Notes: generated by a model from the letters alone, not told the origin. A DNA stretch of 64,000 nucleotides from Achromobacter aloeverae (GCF_004121055.1 NZ_PYAL01000004.1:372001-436000), one strand, 5' to 3'; positions 6,820 to 17,805 are shown, counted from the stretch's first letter. Translations and numbers: made by a program.

Positions 6820-9048
6820 TCAGCCCAGCGCGCCGCTCTCCTGCCGGATCATCTGCCCGGCCTTCACCATCAGCTTCAGCGGATAGGCCAGGGCGGCCAG
6901 GTCCCCCTGGGTGTCCAGCTGTTCCGGCAGCGGCGGCACCGGCGGCCGTGCCGGATCCAGCATGATCACAATGTCGTCCAGCGTGTCCTTGATGGACGGC
7001 GGCGGCTCCTCGGCCAGGGTCGACAGCGTGGGCAGCGCCGCCGTGGTCTGCGACGCCAGGATATGGTTCTGTATCAGCAGGTTGTTCAGTTCCGGCACGA
7101 ACTGCTGGCGCGAGCGCGGCTCGCTGATCATGCGGTAGAAGGCTTCGGCGAAATTGCTGAAGGAAATGTGCACGTTCTTGCGCGCCAGGCGCCAGTTCAG
7201 GTCGGCTTCCTCCTCGTCCGGCTGCGGCGGCACGTCGGGCTGCGGACCCTGCACCAGCGCGGCGGTGACCGGCGCCTGGGCGGCCTTGGCCATCTGCTTG
7301 CGCCGCAGCACCTCCGCATAGTGCAGCCCCGCCTTCAGGTATTCGCGATTGGCGTTGATGGCCGCGCGCGCCAGCGGGGCCATGTAGCGCGATTCCCACC
7401 AGGGAAAGGCGTAGCTGCACAGCAGGGCCACGCCGCAGCCGATCAGCGTGTCGAGGGCGCGTTCGCCGATCACCTCCATCGACACGGTCCCGGGCGACAC
7501 GAAGTGAAAGACCAGGACCACGAACAGCGTGTTGAACACCGCGCTGCCCATGTAGTTCAGCAGCACCAGGCTGTTGCCCATGACGCAGGCCACCACCAGT
7601 GCGCCGAACAGGATGGCGGGCTTGTCGGTGAGATGCAGCAGGATGGCCGCGAGCAGGCAGCCGATCAGGGTCCCCATCAGGCGCCAGCCGTTGCGCTGGC
7701 GGGTCAGCGCAAAGCCGGGCTTCATGACGATGACGATGGTCAGGATGATCCAGTAGTTGTGCGCCGAAAACGCCTCGGTCACCCATAGCTCGGTAAGAAT
7801 CATCGCCAGCGAGGCGGCCAGCGTGACGCGCAGCGCATAGCGGAAGTTGGGCGAGTCGCGCCGCAGGTTGCTGGTCAGCATGCCCAGGCGGAACTCCTGG
7901 CGCGACATGAAGCGGGTCAGCGACTTGTCGATGCGCAGCGCGCTGGTCGGCTTGGCGTCGGGGCTGGCCTGGGTGTGGTCGGCCAGGCGGTCGACGATGC
8001 GGCTGGCATTGCGCAGGCGGCGCTGGATCTGGATCAGCACGGCCAGGGTTTCCGGTTCGCGCTCGGCCAGGCCCTGCTGCTTGAGCAGGTCGATCTCGTA
8101 CTCCATGGCCCGCAGTTCCGCCTTGATGCTGGTGCGGCGGCGGACCTTGTCGTTGCTGGACAGCGCCAGGGCGACACGATTCATCTCCAGCGACATCTTG
8201 ATCAGCGAGTCATGCATGAACAGCAGGATATCGTTGCCGGCGAGCTTGCGCCGCAGCACCGCGTAGTCGGTGTGGGTGGCAAACAGCGTGTCCATCAACT
8301 GCAGCATATCGACGAACATATTCCACACCATCACGCGGCGGCTGTCGCCCGCGCCCCGGCCGCGGGGCAACTGGCGCAGCACCATGTCGCGGGCGGCCTG
8401 GTGCTTCTCGGTCATGGCGGACTGGCGCTGGATCACGGTGCTGTAGCAGGTGTCCAGGTCTTCGGCCTCGTCGTAGAACGCCGCGCGCGCCTCCATGTAG
8501 TCGGCCGTGGCGAACAGCGCCACCGACATGGCCTGCTGCTCCTCGCGCAGCCAGAAGACGCGGCTGAATGTCAGGCTGAAGACCAGGTAGAAGAGGGCGC
8601 CGCCCAGGGTGCCGGCCGCGTGCAGCAGCACCTCGTCGGGTTGCAGGGGCGAGTGCATGGTCAGCGCCATCACCAGCAGGCCGCCGAAGCCGATCAGGCC
8701 GCCGCGCTTGCCGAACACCGTCAGCATGGAATAGGCGAAGCACTGTACGGTGACCACCGCCCACAGGATGGGGGGATGCGTCGAGGCAAACCCGGTGATG
8801 ATCACCGTGATGGTCGCCACCAGGGCGCCGCCCAGCATCTCGTTGGTTCGATGGCGTTGCGGACCGCCGGGCTGGTCGATGATGGAAACGCACTGGGCGC
8901 CGAAGGTGGCGACCAGGCCCAGCGTGTACTGGCCGAACAGGACGCCCAGTATCAGTACGGGCAGCAGCATCCCCGTGGCCTGCCGTACCCCCCCGAAAAA
9001 ATAGTGGCTGTAGAGAAATTTGCGGAGGCTGGTAAGGCGCAAATCCAT
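6820..9048 (-). CDS. FUSC-family inner-membrane transporter (YccS/YhfK type)
   Basis: 742 residues from the ATG at 9048 (MDLRLTSLRKFLYSHYFFGG); the open frame continues upstream but adds Arg-rich sequence without membrane character. Two repeated halves, each of about six membrane helices: roughly residues 20-190 and 410-560 (NFRYALRVTLAASLAMILTELW...HNYWIILTIVIVMKPGF, the FUSC_2 signature), separated by a long charged cytosolic region. The family is related to aromatic-acid and fusaric-acid exporters and is often annotated YccS; the substrate here is unknown. It is transcribed alone, convergent with yaaA. Confidence 0.85.
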   Translation of the reverse strand: MDLRLTSLRKFLYSHYFFGGVRQATGMLLPVLILGVLFGQYTLGLVATFGAQCVSIIDQPGGPQRHRTNEMLGGALVATITVIITGFASTHPPILWAVVTVQCFAYSMLTVFGKRGGLIGFGGLLVMALTMHSPLQPDEVLLHAAGTLGGALFYLVFSLTFSRVFWLREEQQAMSVALFATADYMEARAAFYDEAEDLDTCYSTVIQRQSAMTEKHQAARDMVLRQLPRGRGAGDSRRVMVWNMFVDMLQLMDTLFATHTDYAVLRRKLAGNDILLFMHDSLIKMSLEMNRVALALSSNDKVRRRTSIKAELRAMEYEIDLLKQQGLAEREPETLAVLIQIQRRLRNASRIVDRLADHTQASPDAKPTSALRIDKSLTRFMSRQEFRLGMLTSNLRRDSPNFRYALRVTLAASLAMILTELWVTEAFSAHNYWIILTIVIVMKPGFALTRQRNGWRLMGTLIGCLLAAILLHLTDKPAILFGALVVACVMGNSLVLLNYMGSAVFNTLFVVLVFHFVSPGTVSMEVIGERALDTLIGCGVALLCSYAFPWWESRYMAPLARAAINANREYLKAGLHYAEVLRRKQMAKAAQAPVTAALVQGPQPDVPPQPDEEEADLNWRLARKNVHISFSNFAEAFYRMISEPRSRQQFVPELNNLLIQNHILASQTTAALPTLSTLAEEPPPSIKDTLDDIVIMLDPARPPVPPLPEQLDTQGDLAALAYPLKLMVKAGQMIRQESGALG

Positions 9049-9585
9049 AGGGTGGCGGGTCCGGGCTGAGATCCGACAAGTATAGAGAGTGCGGCGGCGG
9101 CTGGGTTGGCTATGTCCCCCGATCGCGCGGCATGAACGCGCATCCCGGCGATCATGGCCGGATTGTGTGGCATTTTTACGCTTACGGGCCGCAATTTCGC
9201 GCCCGGGCGCCTGATTGATTTGCCACGGCGTGTGCAAAACGGTAAAGTCGCAGGCTCGCACTGGCCCGTCATCTCCGGCCCGTGTCGAATGGTCAGCAAG
9301 ACCGCCGGTCCACCGACCGGCAGCAAGCGCCAGCAGTACCCTGCCGTTGGCCGCGCCAAAAGCGTGTAGTCAAGGCTTCCATTTCGATCTCCGGCGCCCA
9401 TGTGGGCGCATGCACTGCGTTTTAGATGAACGCGTGCCGGGTCGTCAGGGCGTTCGGGTGGCGCGGTTCCGTGAACCGCAAAGCGCCGATCGTGTTGCCG
9501 TAGCCGGTATCGGGTTCCGCCGTCGCCGTATCCGGGCGAGCGGCATTCCAGGACGTGGGGCCGGAAACAGGGAAAGGAACACAAT
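9049..9585. other. Intergenic region between FUSC gene and ilvI
   Basis: 537 bp between divergent genes. It holds the candidate ilvI promoter at 9220-9248 and a leader of about 330 nt. Short frames in the leader (for example from the ATG at 9412) are not rich in Ile, Leu or Val, so I see no classical attenuator peptide, and no clear terminator/antiterminator pair. Confidence 0.4.
9220..9248 (+). promoter_or_regulatory. Candidate sigma-70 promoter of ilvIN
   Basis: TTGCCA (9220-9225) and TAAAGT (9243-9248) are separated by exactly 17 bp. It would give a leader of about 330 nt before ilvI. This is sequence matching only. Confidence 0.45.
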
Positions 9586-11295
9586 ATGGAACTCAATGGC
9601 GCCGACATCGTCGTGCGCTGCCTCGCGGACGAGGGCGTGGAACACGTCTTCGGATATCCGGGCGGCGCGGTGCTTTACATCTACGACGCAATTTTCAAGC
9701 AGGACAAGTTCCAGCACATCCTCGTTCGCCACGAACAGGCTGCCGTGCATGCGGCCGACGCCTATTCGCGTTCGTCGAACAAGACGGGTGTCTGTATCGT
9801 CACCAGCGGCCCCGGCGTGACCAATGCGGTCACCGGCATCGCCACGGCGTATATGGACTCCATTCCGATGGTGATCATCAGCGGCCAGGTGCCGACCGCC
9901 GCCATCGGCGAGGACGCCTTCCAGGAATGCGATACCGTGGGCATCACGCGCCCCTGCGTGAAGCACAATTTCCTGGTGCGCGACGTCAAGGACCTGGCCG
10001 ATACGATGCGCCGCGCCTTCTACATCGCGCGCACCGGACGTCCCGGCCCCGTGCTGGTCGACATTCCCAAGGACATCACCCTGGCGCCGTGCAAGTACAC
10101 GCCGCCCAAGGGCGAGATCACCATGCGCTCCTACGCGCCGGTGACCAAGGGCCACCAGGGCCAGATCAAGAAGGCCGTGCAGATGCTGCTGGCGGCCGAA
10201 CGCCCCATGGTCTACACCGGCGGCGGCGTGATCCTGTCCGACGCGGCCGCGGAACTGACCGAACTGGTGGACCTGCTGGGCGCGCCCTGCACCAACACCC
10301 TGATGGGCCTGGGCGGCCTGCCGGCCAGCCATCCCAGCTTCCTGGGCATGCCCGGCATGCATGGCACGTACGAAGCCAACATGGCGATGCAGCACTGCGA
10401 CGTGCTGCTGGCCATCGGCGCGCGCTTCGACGACCGCGTGATCGGCAATCCCAAGCATTTCGCGCAGAACCCACGCAAGATCATCCACATCGATATCGAC
10501 CCCTCGTCGATCTCGAAGCGGGTGCGGGTGGACGTGCCCATCGTCGGCAACGTCAAGGACGTGCTGGTCGACATGCTGGCGCAGTTCCGCGCGGCCGACA
10601 GCAAGCCGCCGGCCCTGCCCAAGTGGTGGCAGCAGGTCAATGCCTGGCGCGGCAAGGAATGCCTCAAGTACGCCGGCTCGGACGAAGTCATCAAGCCGCA
10701 GTTCGTGGTCGAGAAACTGTGGGAAGTGACCGGCGGCAATGCCTTCGTCACTTCCGACGTGGGCCAGCACCAGATGTGGGCGGCCCAGTACTACCGCTTC
10801 GGCGCGCCGCGCCGCTGGATCAATTCCGGCGGCCTGGGAACCATGGGCGTGGGGCTGCCCTACGCCATGGGCGTGCAGATGGCCAACCCGGGGCAGGATG
10901 TCGCCGTCATCACCGGCGAAGCGTCCATCCAGATGAATATCCAGGAGCTGTCGACCTGCCAGCAATACCACCTGACGCCCAAGATCGTGTGCCTGAACAA
11001 CCGGTTCCTGGGCATGGTGCGGCAGTGGCAGCAGATCGACTACGGCTCGCGCTATTCCGAGTCCTACATGGATTCGCTGCCGGACTTCGTCAAGGTGGCG
11101 GAGGCCTATGGCCACGTCGGCTTGCGCATCGAGCGCCCGGCGGACGTCGAACCGGCGCTGCGCGAGGCCTTCAACAAGCACAAGAAGCGGTTGGTCTTCC
11201 TGGACTTCATCACCGACCGGACCGAGAACGTGTGGCCCATGGTCAAGGCCGGCCGCGGCCTGACCGAGATGCTGCTCGGCTCGGAAGACCTGTAG
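9586..11295 (+). CDS. ilvI: Acetolactate synthase large (catalytic) subunit
   Basis: 569 residues with a GGGAAAGGAA RBS. It condenses two pyruvates to 2-acetolactate, or pyruvate and 2-oxobutyrate to 2-aceto-2-hydroxybutyrate, the first common step of Val/Leu/Ile synthesis, using thiamine diphosphate, Mg2+ and FAD. Visible are the N-terminal ThDP domain with FGYPGGAVLYIYDA and the catalytic Glu in RHEQAAVHAADAY, the central domain, and the C-terminal ThDP domain. The ThDP motif usually written GDG reads GEA here (444-446), followed by the conserved SIQMNIQEL and NN. I recall GEA/GEG variants in Bordetella and Burkholderia relatives. It is co-transcribed with the regulatory subunit 9 bp downstream. 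Confidence 0.96.
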   Translation: MELNGADIVVRCLADEGVEHVFGYPGGAVLYIYDAIFKQDKFQHILVRHEQAAVHAADAYSRSSNKTGVCIVTSGPGVTNAVTGIATAYMDSIPMVIISGQVPTAAIGEDAFQECDTVGITRPCVKHNFLVRDVKDLADTMRRAFYIARTGRPGPVLVDIPKDITLAPCKYTPPKGEITMRSYAPVTKGHQGQIKKAVQMLLAAERPMVYTGGGVILSDAAAELTELVDLLGAPCTNTLMGLGGLPASHPSFLGMPGMHGTYEANMAMQHCDVLLAIGARFDDRVIGNPKHFAQNPRKIIHIDIDPSSISKRVRVDVPIVGNVKDVLVDMLAQFRAADSKPPALPKWWQQVNAWRGKECLKYAGSDEVIKPQFVVEKLWEVTGGNAFVTSDVGQHQMWAAQYYRFGAPRRWINSGGLGTMGVGLPYAMGVQMANPGQDVAVITGEASIQMNIQELSTCQQYHLTPKIVCLNNRFLGMVRQWQQIDYGSRYSESYMDSLPDFVKVAEAYGHVGLRIERPADVEPALREAFNKHKKRLVFLDFITDRTENVWPMVKAGRGLTEMLLGSEDL

Positions 11296-11304
11296 GAGGG
11301 CGCC

Positions 11305-11796
11305 ATGAAACACGTTATCTCCATTCTGCTCGAGAACGAGCCCGGCGCCTTGTCCCGCGTGGTCGGCCTGTTCTCGGCCCGTGGCTACAACATCGAAACC
11401 TTGACCGTGGCGCCCACCGAGGATGACACGCTGTCCCGCATGACCATCGTCACCACCGGTTCGGACGAAGTGATCGAACAGATCACCAAGCACCTGAACC
11501 GCCTGGTCGACGTGGTCAAGGTGGTGGACCTGACCGAAGGGGCGCACATCGAACGCGAGCTCATGCTCGTGAAGGTGCGGGCGGTCGGCAAGGAGCGCGA
11601 GGAAATGAAGCGCATGGCCGACATTTTCCGCGGACGCATCATCGACGTGACCGACAAGTCCTACACCATCGAGCTGACCGGTGTGCAGGAAAAGATCTCG
11701 GCCTTCATCGAGGCGCTGGATCGCAGCGCGATTCTGGAAACCGTCCGCACTGGCGTTTCCGGCATCGGACGCGGTGAACGGGTACTGAAGCTGTAG
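11305..11796 (+). CDS. ilvN: Acetolactate synthase small (regulatory) subunit
   Basis: 163 residues, the standard length (also named ilvH). RBS TAGGAGG overlaps the ilvI stop region. It starts MKHVISILLENEPGALSRVVGLFSARGYNIETLTVAPT, the N-terminal ACT domain that binds valine for feedback inhibition; a second ACT-like half follows (ELMLVKVRAVG...IIDVTDKSYTIELTG). It activates the catalytic subunit and confers valine sensitivity. The Gly14-region and Asn29-type contacts of the valine site (NEPGALSRV, YNIETL) are intact, so feedback control is expected. Confidence 0.96.
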   Translation: MKHVISILLENEPGALSRVVGLFSARGYNIETLTVAPTEDDTLSRMTIVTTGSDEVIEQITKHLNRLVDVVKVVDLTEGAHIERELMLVKVRAVGKEREEMKRMADIFRGRIIDVTDKSYTIELTGVQEKISAFIEALDRSAILETVRTGVSGIGRGERVLKL

Positions 11797-11874
11797 CACG
11801 GCGGAGGCGCCCGGCCGTCGCGGCGACAAGCCTCCTCCAACCTTTTTTGATTTGAACCAGATTTCAATAGATAA

Positions 11875-12906
<1,032 letters not shown>

Positions 12907-12989
12907 TGGGCGTCCGGGGAAGGGTACAATCCTTGCCCCGCCACTCGGGCGGCGCCTCGCGCGCGGCCCGGGTACATAATTTGCAACTG

Positions 12990-13018
12990 GCGGCATGCTT
13001 AGGCATGCCGCTTTTTTT
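12990..13018 (+). terminator. Rho-independent terminator after ilvC
   Basis: Perfect 9-bp stem GCGGCATGC/GCATGCCGC with a TTAG loop, then seven T residues. It ends the ilvIN-ilvC transcription unit 84 bp past the ilvC stop. Confidence 0.93.
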
Positions 13019-13189
13019 GCCTTGCGACCGTTCCTGGACGGGCGCCGCGCCGCCGCCGGCAGGGGATTTTCCCTGTGGAAGGCGGCGCGGGCGCCCGGGC
13101 CGAAGCGCGCCGACAGGGCGCTTTCTGTCTCGTGTTGCCACAGCCGCTGGGGGCACAAACGGGGCCATATCGGTTAACCTTCGCCTACG

Positions 13190-13864
13190 ATGAATAAACC
13201 CCCTTATCCCCATCCCATCATTGCCCGCGAGGGCTGGCCCTTCCTGGCCGGCGCCGTGGTGATCGCCGTGCTGGTGACGCTCTGGTCGCCCGCCGTGTCG
13301 GTGATCTTCTGGATCCTGGCCCTGTTCGTACTGCAGTTCTTCCGCGATCCGCCGCGCCTGGCGCCGGATTCCGAGAGCGCCGTGCTGTCGCCGGCCGACG
13401 GCCGCGTCGTCGCGGTGGAAACCGTGCGCGACCCCTATGCCGACCGCGACGCGCTGAAGATCAGCGTGTTCATGAATGTCTTCAATGTGCACTCCAATCG
13501 CGCGCCGGTCGATGGCGAAGTGCTGGACGTGCAATATTTTCCCGGCAGGTTCGTCAATGCCGCGCTGGACAAGGCCTCGCTGGAGAATGAGCGCAATGCC
13601 ATGGTATTGCGCACGCCCGCCGGCCATGTGGTCACCGCGGTGCAGGTGGCCGGCCTGGTTGCCAAGCGCATCCTCTGTTATGCGCGCAAGACCGACAAGC
13701 TGACGCGTGGCCAGCGCTATGGTTTCATCCGCTTCGGCTCGCGGGTTGACGTCTATCTGCCGCCTTCCGCGCGTCCGCGCGTGGCCCTCGGCGACAAGGT
13801 CAGCGCCACGAGCTCGGTGCTGGCCGACCTGCCGGCCGCGGTCACGGGGGCGTCCGCGGGCTGA
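13190..13864 (+). CDS. psd: Phosphatidylserine decarboxylase proenzyme (short form)
   Basis: 224 residues, the short PSD-A form rather than the roughly 300-residue enterobacterial form. It decarboxylates phosphatidylserine to phosphatidylethanolamine at the inner membrane. A hydrophobic N-terminus (about 18-50) anchors the protein; conserved LSPADGRVV (66-74), [16 protein letters not shown] (94-109) and the self-cleavage site RFGSRVD follow, with cleavage expected between Gly183 and Ser184 so that Ser184 becomes the pyruvoyl group. It is followed by pssA, the preceding enzyme of the pathway, 61 bp downstream. Confidence 0.96.
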   Translation: MNKPPYPHPIIAREGWPFLAGAVVIAVLVTLWSPAVSVIFWILALFVLQFFRDPPRLAPDSESAVLSPADGRVVAVETVRDPYADRDALKISVFMNVFNVHSNRAPVDGEVLDVQYFPGRFVNAALDKASLENERNAMVLRTPAGHVVTAVQVAGLVAKRILCYARKTDKLTRGQRYGFIRFGSRVDVYLPPSARPRVALGDKVSATSSVLADLPAAVTGASAG

Positions 13865-13925
13865 GGCGCCGACGCGCCTTACGTCCCCCACGCCATCGAC
13901 GTTATCACTGCCACACTAGAACGCC

Positions 13926-14699
13926 ATGCCCAAACTTTCGATGCGCGACGCCGAAAACCGCCACCGCAGCATCTACCTGCTGCCCAATGCGTTCACCACG
14001 GCTGCCCTGTTCGCCGGCTTCTATGCCGTGGTGCAGGCCATGAACAACCAGTTCGAGGCCGCCGCCATCGCGATTTTCGCGGCCATGGTGCTGGACGGCA
14101 TGGACGGCCGGGTCGCGCGCCTGACCAATACCCAGTCCGCCTTCGGCGAGCAGTACGACTCGCTGTCGGACATGACCTCGTTCGGCGTGGCGCCGGCCCT
14201 GGTCATGTATGAATGGATGCTCAACGAGCTGGGGCGCTGGGGCTGGCTGGCCGCCTTCGTGTACGTGGCGGGCGCGGCGCTGCGGTTGGCGCGGTTCAAC
14301 GCCAATATCGGGGTGGTCGACAAGCGTTTCTTCCAGGGGCTGCCCAGCCCGTCGGCGGCGGCGCTGGTAGCCGGCTTCGTCTGGCTGGCGGTCGACAACA
14401 AGCTGCCCATCCATGACGCCTTCATGGCCTGGACGGCGTTCGTCGTTACCATGTACGCCGGCATCGCGATGGTCACCAACGTGCCCTTCTACAGCGGCAA
14501 GAGCTTCGCCCTGGGCCGCAGCGTGCCGTTCTGGGTGATCCTGGTGGTGGTCGCGGCCTTTGTCTTCGTTTCCAGCGACCCCCCGGTTGTCCTGTTCGGC
14601 CTGTTCGTCATCTATGGCGTATCCGGCTGGTTCCTGCTCGCCTGGCGCTGGAGCCGCGCCCGCCGCCTGCAGCGCAACCGCCTGCGCAACGGCGGGTGA
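13926..14699 (+). CDS. pssA: CDP-diacylglycerol-serine O-phosphatidyltransferase
   Basis: 257 residues, a multi-pass membrane enzyme of the CDP-alcohol phosphotransferase family. The signature DG-x2-AR-x8-G-x3-D-x3-D is present as DGMDGRVARL...FGEQYDSLSD (about 56-84), with all acidic residues needed for metal and CDP-DAG binding. It makes phosphatidylserine from CDP-diacylglycerol and serine, supplying Psd, which is encoded just upstream. About seven hydrophobic segments are visible. The C-terminus is basic (WRWSRARRLQRNRLR). Confidence 0.95.
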   Translation: MPKLSMRDAENRHRSIYLLPNAFTTAALFAGFYAVVQAMNNQFEAAAIAIFAAMVLDGMDGRVARLTNTQSAFGEQYDSLSDMTSFGVAPALVMYEWMLNELGRWGWLAAFVYVAGAALRLARFNANIGVVDKRFFQGLPSPSAAALVAGFVWLAVDNKLPIHDAFMAWTAFVVTMYAGIAMVTNVPFYSGKSFALGRSVPFWVILVVVAAFVFVSSDPPVVLFGLFVIYGVSGWFLLAWRWSRARRLQRNRLRNGG

Positions 14700-15039
14700 T
14701 AGGGCCCACCCCCTACCGCGCTGCGCGCGGCCCCCTCCAGGGGGCGACACCAGCGGACCGGGGGACCCGGATCCGCGGTGTCCCCGCTAGGGCTGCGGTT
14801 CTTGCGCGGGGGCGCGCTCGGCCCGGAGTCCGCGCTCCGCGCGGTACGGGGATTGCGTGCTCAATTTGAGCTATAATGCTCCGGCTTTCCCTGCATGACG
14901 TCCGGGAAGCGTGTATTCCAAGGCATACAGTACCTGCCTGCAAGACGCATCGAAATCGATGCCTGGCTCGTAGTACAAATACATTTTTAACCCACGTCCG
15001 GGCGCCTCGGCCCTGACGCATGTTCGAAGAGGTCAATAC
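14700..15039. other. Intergenic region pssA-rpsO with GC-rich hairpin cluster
   Basis: 340 bp. The left half (14704-14790) packs several short inverted repeats: CCGCGC-TGC-GCGCGG, CCCCCT-CC-AGGGGG and GCGGA...TCCGC. I recall similar GC-rich hairpin strings between genes in Burkholderiales genomes, so this may be a dispersed intergenic repeat. The right half holds the rpsO promoter and leader. Confidence 0.5.
14872..14877 (+). promoter_or_regulatory. -10 element of the rpsO-pnp promoter
   Basis: Perfect TATAAT at 14872-14877; the -35 is poor. It gives a leader of about 155 nt before rpsO, long enough for the S15 autoregulatory RNA structures known in other bacteria, though no specific fold is recognised here. 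Confidence 0.6.
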
Positions 15040-15309
15040 ATGTCCGTCGCTGACATCAAGAAGTCCGATATCGTTGCGCAATTCCAGCGCGCCCAGGGCG
15101 ATACCGGCTCCCCCGAAGTCCAGGTGGCTCTGCTCACCGCCCGTATCAACGAGTTGACCGGTCACTTCAAGGAACACATGAAGGACCACCATTCGCGCCG
15201 CGGTCTGCTGCGCATGGTCAGCCGCCGTCGCAAACTGCTCGACTACCTCAAGGGCCGTAATCCCGATGCTTATCGCGCTCTGATCGAAAAACTCGGTCTG
15301 CGCAAGTGA
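15040..15309 (+). CDS. rpsO: 30S ribosomal protein S15
   Basis: 89 residues, exactly the usual S15 length. It starts [40 protein letters not shown] and contains the 16S rRNA-binding [25 protein letters not shown] region (about 42-72). It binds the 16S central domain early in 30S assembly. It precedes pnp with an intergenic hairpin, the same order as in E. coli. Confidence 0.99.
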   Translation: MSVADIKKSDIVAQFQRAQGDTGSPEVQVALLTARINELTGHFKEHMKDHHSRRGLLRMVSRRRKLLDYLKGRNPDAYRALIEKLGLRK

Positions 15310-15335
15310 TCGACGGGGTCGGTTCCCCATGACGC

Positions 15336-15376
15336 AACCGTGGTCGGTGCGACGTTGTCGCAGCGGCCACGGTTTT
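15336..15376 (+). terminator. rpsO-pnp intergenic hairpin / rpsO terminator
   Basis: Outer stem AACCGTGG (15336-15343) / CCACGGTT (15367-15374) encloses an inner stem TGCGAC/GTCGCA with a GTT loop, followed by a short T run. It can act as a partial terminator of rpsO and as a double-stranded processing site ahead of pnp, by analogy with the E. coli rpsO-pnp junction. Confidence 0.75.
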
Positions 15377-15398
15377 TCATTTGTAAGGAATAACCGTC

Positions 15399-17561
15399 AT
15401 GTTCAATAAAGTGACAAAAACGTTCCAGTACGGCCAGCACACGGTCGTCCTGGAAACCGGCGAAATCGCCCGCCAGGCCTCTGGCGCTGTCGTCGTGTCG
15501 GTTGAAGACACGGTCGTGCTCGCAACGGTTGTCGCGGCCAAGAAGGCCAAGCCCGGCCAGGATTTCTTCCCGCTGACCGTCGACTACATCGAGAAGACCT
15601 ACGCTGCCGGTCGCATTCCCGGTGGTTTCTTCAAGCGCGAAGGCAAGCCGTCGGAAAAAGAGACGCTTACCTCGCGCCTCATCGATCGTCCGCTGCGTCC
15701 GCTGTTCCCGGAAGGTTTCTACAACGATGTGCAGGTGGTGATCCACACCGTCTCGGTCAACCCCGAGATCGATCCTGACATCCCCGCCATGATCGGCGCG
15801 TCCGCCGCGCTGGCCATTTCCGGCATCCCCTTCAATGGTCCGATCGGCGCCGCCCGCGTCGCCTACATCGATGGCCAGTACGTGCTGAACCCGACCGCCA
15901 GCCAGACCAAGACGTCGAAGCTGAACCTGGTCGTGGCCGGCACCGAAACCGCCGTGCTGATGGTGGAATCGGAAGCCGACCAGTTGTCGGAAGACGTGAT
16001 GCTGGGCGGCGTGGTCTATGGCCACGAGCAAATGCAGGCAGCCATCAACGCCATCCATGACCTGGTGCGCGATGCCGGCAAGCCCGACTGGGACTGGGCC
16101 CCCGCGCCCAAGGACGAGGCCCTGATCGCCGCCGTCGCCGCCGTCGGCCAGGAAGGCCTGGTCGCCGCCTACCAGATCCGCGAAAAGCAGGCTCGCACCA
16201 CCAAGCTGCGTGAAGTCTACGCCGACGTGCGCACCCGCCTGGCCGCGCAGGCCGTCGAGACCGGCGCCGCCGAGCCCGATGGCGTCACCGTCGACAACAT
16301 CCTGTTCGATATGGAATCGCGCATCGTGCGCAGCCAGATCCTGAACGGCGAACCGCGCATCGACGGCCGCGACACCCGCACCGTGCGTCCGATCAGCGTC
16401 CGCCTTGGCGTGCTGCCGCGCGCGCACGGCAGCGCGTTGTTCACCCGCGGTGAAACGCAGGCCCTGGTGGTCGCCACGCTCGGCACCAAGCAGGACGAGC
16501 AGATCATCGACGCGCTGATGGGCGAGTACCGCGACCGCTTCATGCTGCACTACAACATGCCTCCGTTCGCCACCGGCGAAACCGGTCGCATCGGCGTGCC
16601 CAAGCGTCGTGAAATCGGCCACGGCCGTTTGGCCAAGCGCGCCCTGGTGCCGCTGCTGCCCGCGCCCGAGGACTTCCAGTACACCATCCGCATCGTCTCC
16701 GAAATCACGGAATCGAACGGTTCGTCGTCGATGGCGTCGGTGTGCGGCGGTTCGCTGGCCATGATGGACGCAGGCGTGCCGGTGAAGGATCACGTGGCCG
16801 GCGTGGCCATGGGCCTGATCCTGGACAACGGCAAGTTCGCCGTGCTGACCGACATCCTGGGCGACGAAGATCACCTGGGCGACATGGACTTCAAGGTCGC
16901 CGGTACCGAGAAGGGCGTCACCGCCTTGCAGATGGACATCAAGATCCAGGGCATCACCAAGGAAATCATGCAGGTCGCGCTGGCGCAAGCCCGTGAAGGC
17001 CGCCTGCACATCCTCGGCAAGATGAAGGAAGCCCTGGGCGAGTCGCGCGGCGAGCTGTCGGCGTTCGCGCCGCGCATGCTGACCATCAAGATCAACCCCG
17101 AGAAGATCCGCGACGTGATCGGCAAGGGCGGCGCCACCATCCGTGCGCTGACCGAGGAAACCGGCACGCAGATCGACATCTCGGACGACGGCACCATCGT
17201 GATCGCCAGCGTGGACGAAAACCAGGCCAAGGAAGCACAACGCCGCATCGTCGAACTGACCGCCGATGTCGAGGTGGGCCAGGTCTACGACGGTTCGGTG
17301 CTGCGCCTGCTGGACTTCGGCGCCATCGTGCAAGTGCTGCCGGGCCGCGACGGCCTGCTGCACATCTCGGAGATCGCCAACTACCGCATCGCCAACATCA
17401 ACGACGTGTTGAAGGTGGGCCAGGCGGTGCGCGTGAAGGTCATCGAGGCCGACGACAAGGGCCGTCTGCGCCTGTCGGTCAAGGCGATCGGCGGCATCGA
17501 GCAGCAACAGAACCAGGCGGCCCCGGAAACCCCGGCCGCCACGGAAACCCCGGCGAACTAA
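15399..17561 (+). CDS. pnp: Polynucleotide phosphorylase
   Basis: 720 residues. It degrades RNA 3' to 5' phosphorolytically in the cytosol and is a degradosome component. Domains in order: RNase PH-like 1 (about 1-225), helical linker, RNase PH-like 2 (about 310-540) with DRPLRPLFP in the first half and the catalytic acidic cluster [16 protein letters not shown] (about 488-502), KH domain with [17 protein letters not shown] (about 573-589), and S1 domain (about 622-695, [21 protein letters not shown]). The C-terminus is Ala/Thr/Pro-rich. The intergenic hairpin upstream suggests autoregulation through transcript processing as known in enterobacteria. Confidence 0.98.
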   Translation: MFNKVTKTFQYGQHTVVLETGEIARQASGAVVVSVEDTVVLATVVAAKKAKPGQDFFPLTVDYIEKTYAAGRIPGGFFKREGKPSEKETLTSRLIDRPLRPLFPEGFYNDVQVVIHTVSVNPEIDPDIPAMIGASAALAISGIPFNGPIGAARVAYIDGQYVLNPTASQTKTSKLNLVVAGTETAVLMVESEADQLSEDVMLGGVVYGHEQMQAAINAIHDLVRDAGKPDWDWAPAPKDEALIAAVAAVGQEGLVAAYQIREKQARTTKLREVYADVRTRLAAQAVETGAAEPDGVTVDNILFDMESRIVRSQILNGEPRIDGRDTRTVRPISVRLGVLPRAHGSALFTRGETQALVVATLGTKQDEQIIDALMGEYRDRFMLHYNMPPFATGETGRIGVPKRREIGHGRLAKRALVPLLPAPEDFQYTIRIVSEITESNGSSSMASVCGGSLAMMDAGVPVKDHVAGVAMGLILDNGKFAVLTDILGDEDHLGDMDFKVAGTEKGVTALQMDIKIQGITKEIMQVALAQAREGRLHILGKMKEALGESRGELSAFAPRMLTIKINPEKIRDVIGKGGATIRALTEETGTQIDISDDGTIVIASVDENQAKEAQRRIVELTADVEVGQVYDGSVLRLLDFGAIVQVLPGRDGLLHISEIANYRIANINDVLKVGQAVRVKVIEADDKGRLRLSVKAIGGIEQQQNQAAPETPAATETPAN

Positions 17562-17618
17562 GCCGCCTGGGTGAGCGTGGACGTATCCCGCTGCCCAGGC
17601 GGCGGGATGCTTCAGCGA

Positions 17619-17646
17619 AACGGCGCCTTCGGGCGCCGTTTTTTTT
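17619..17646 (+). terminator. Rho-independent terminator after pnp
   Basis: Nine-bp stem AACGGCGCC/GGCGCCGTT with a stable TTCG tetraloop, then a run of T. It closes the rpsO-pnp unit. Confidence 0.95.
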
Positions 17647-17805
17647 CGCCGGGCCGTTCCAGGACAAAGGTCCAAGGGGTGGCAGGCGACGCTAGGACTC
17701 GGGCGCCATGGGGCGGTGGCGAGCCTTTTCGTCGTTTTGGGGTAAAGTTTTGTCGGCATTGTGATGGCAAGGGGGGCCCGGTGACGAATGCAAGCATGAC
17801 CGAGC

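Noticed and set aside
9250-9585. ilvI leader peptide/attenuator
   Set aside because: No short frame with a run of Ile, Leu or Val codons and no convincing alternative hairpins.
17743-17750. TAAAGTTT as a second sigma-28 promoter before the lipoprotein gene
   Set aside because: No GCCGATAA-like box at the right distance downstream.
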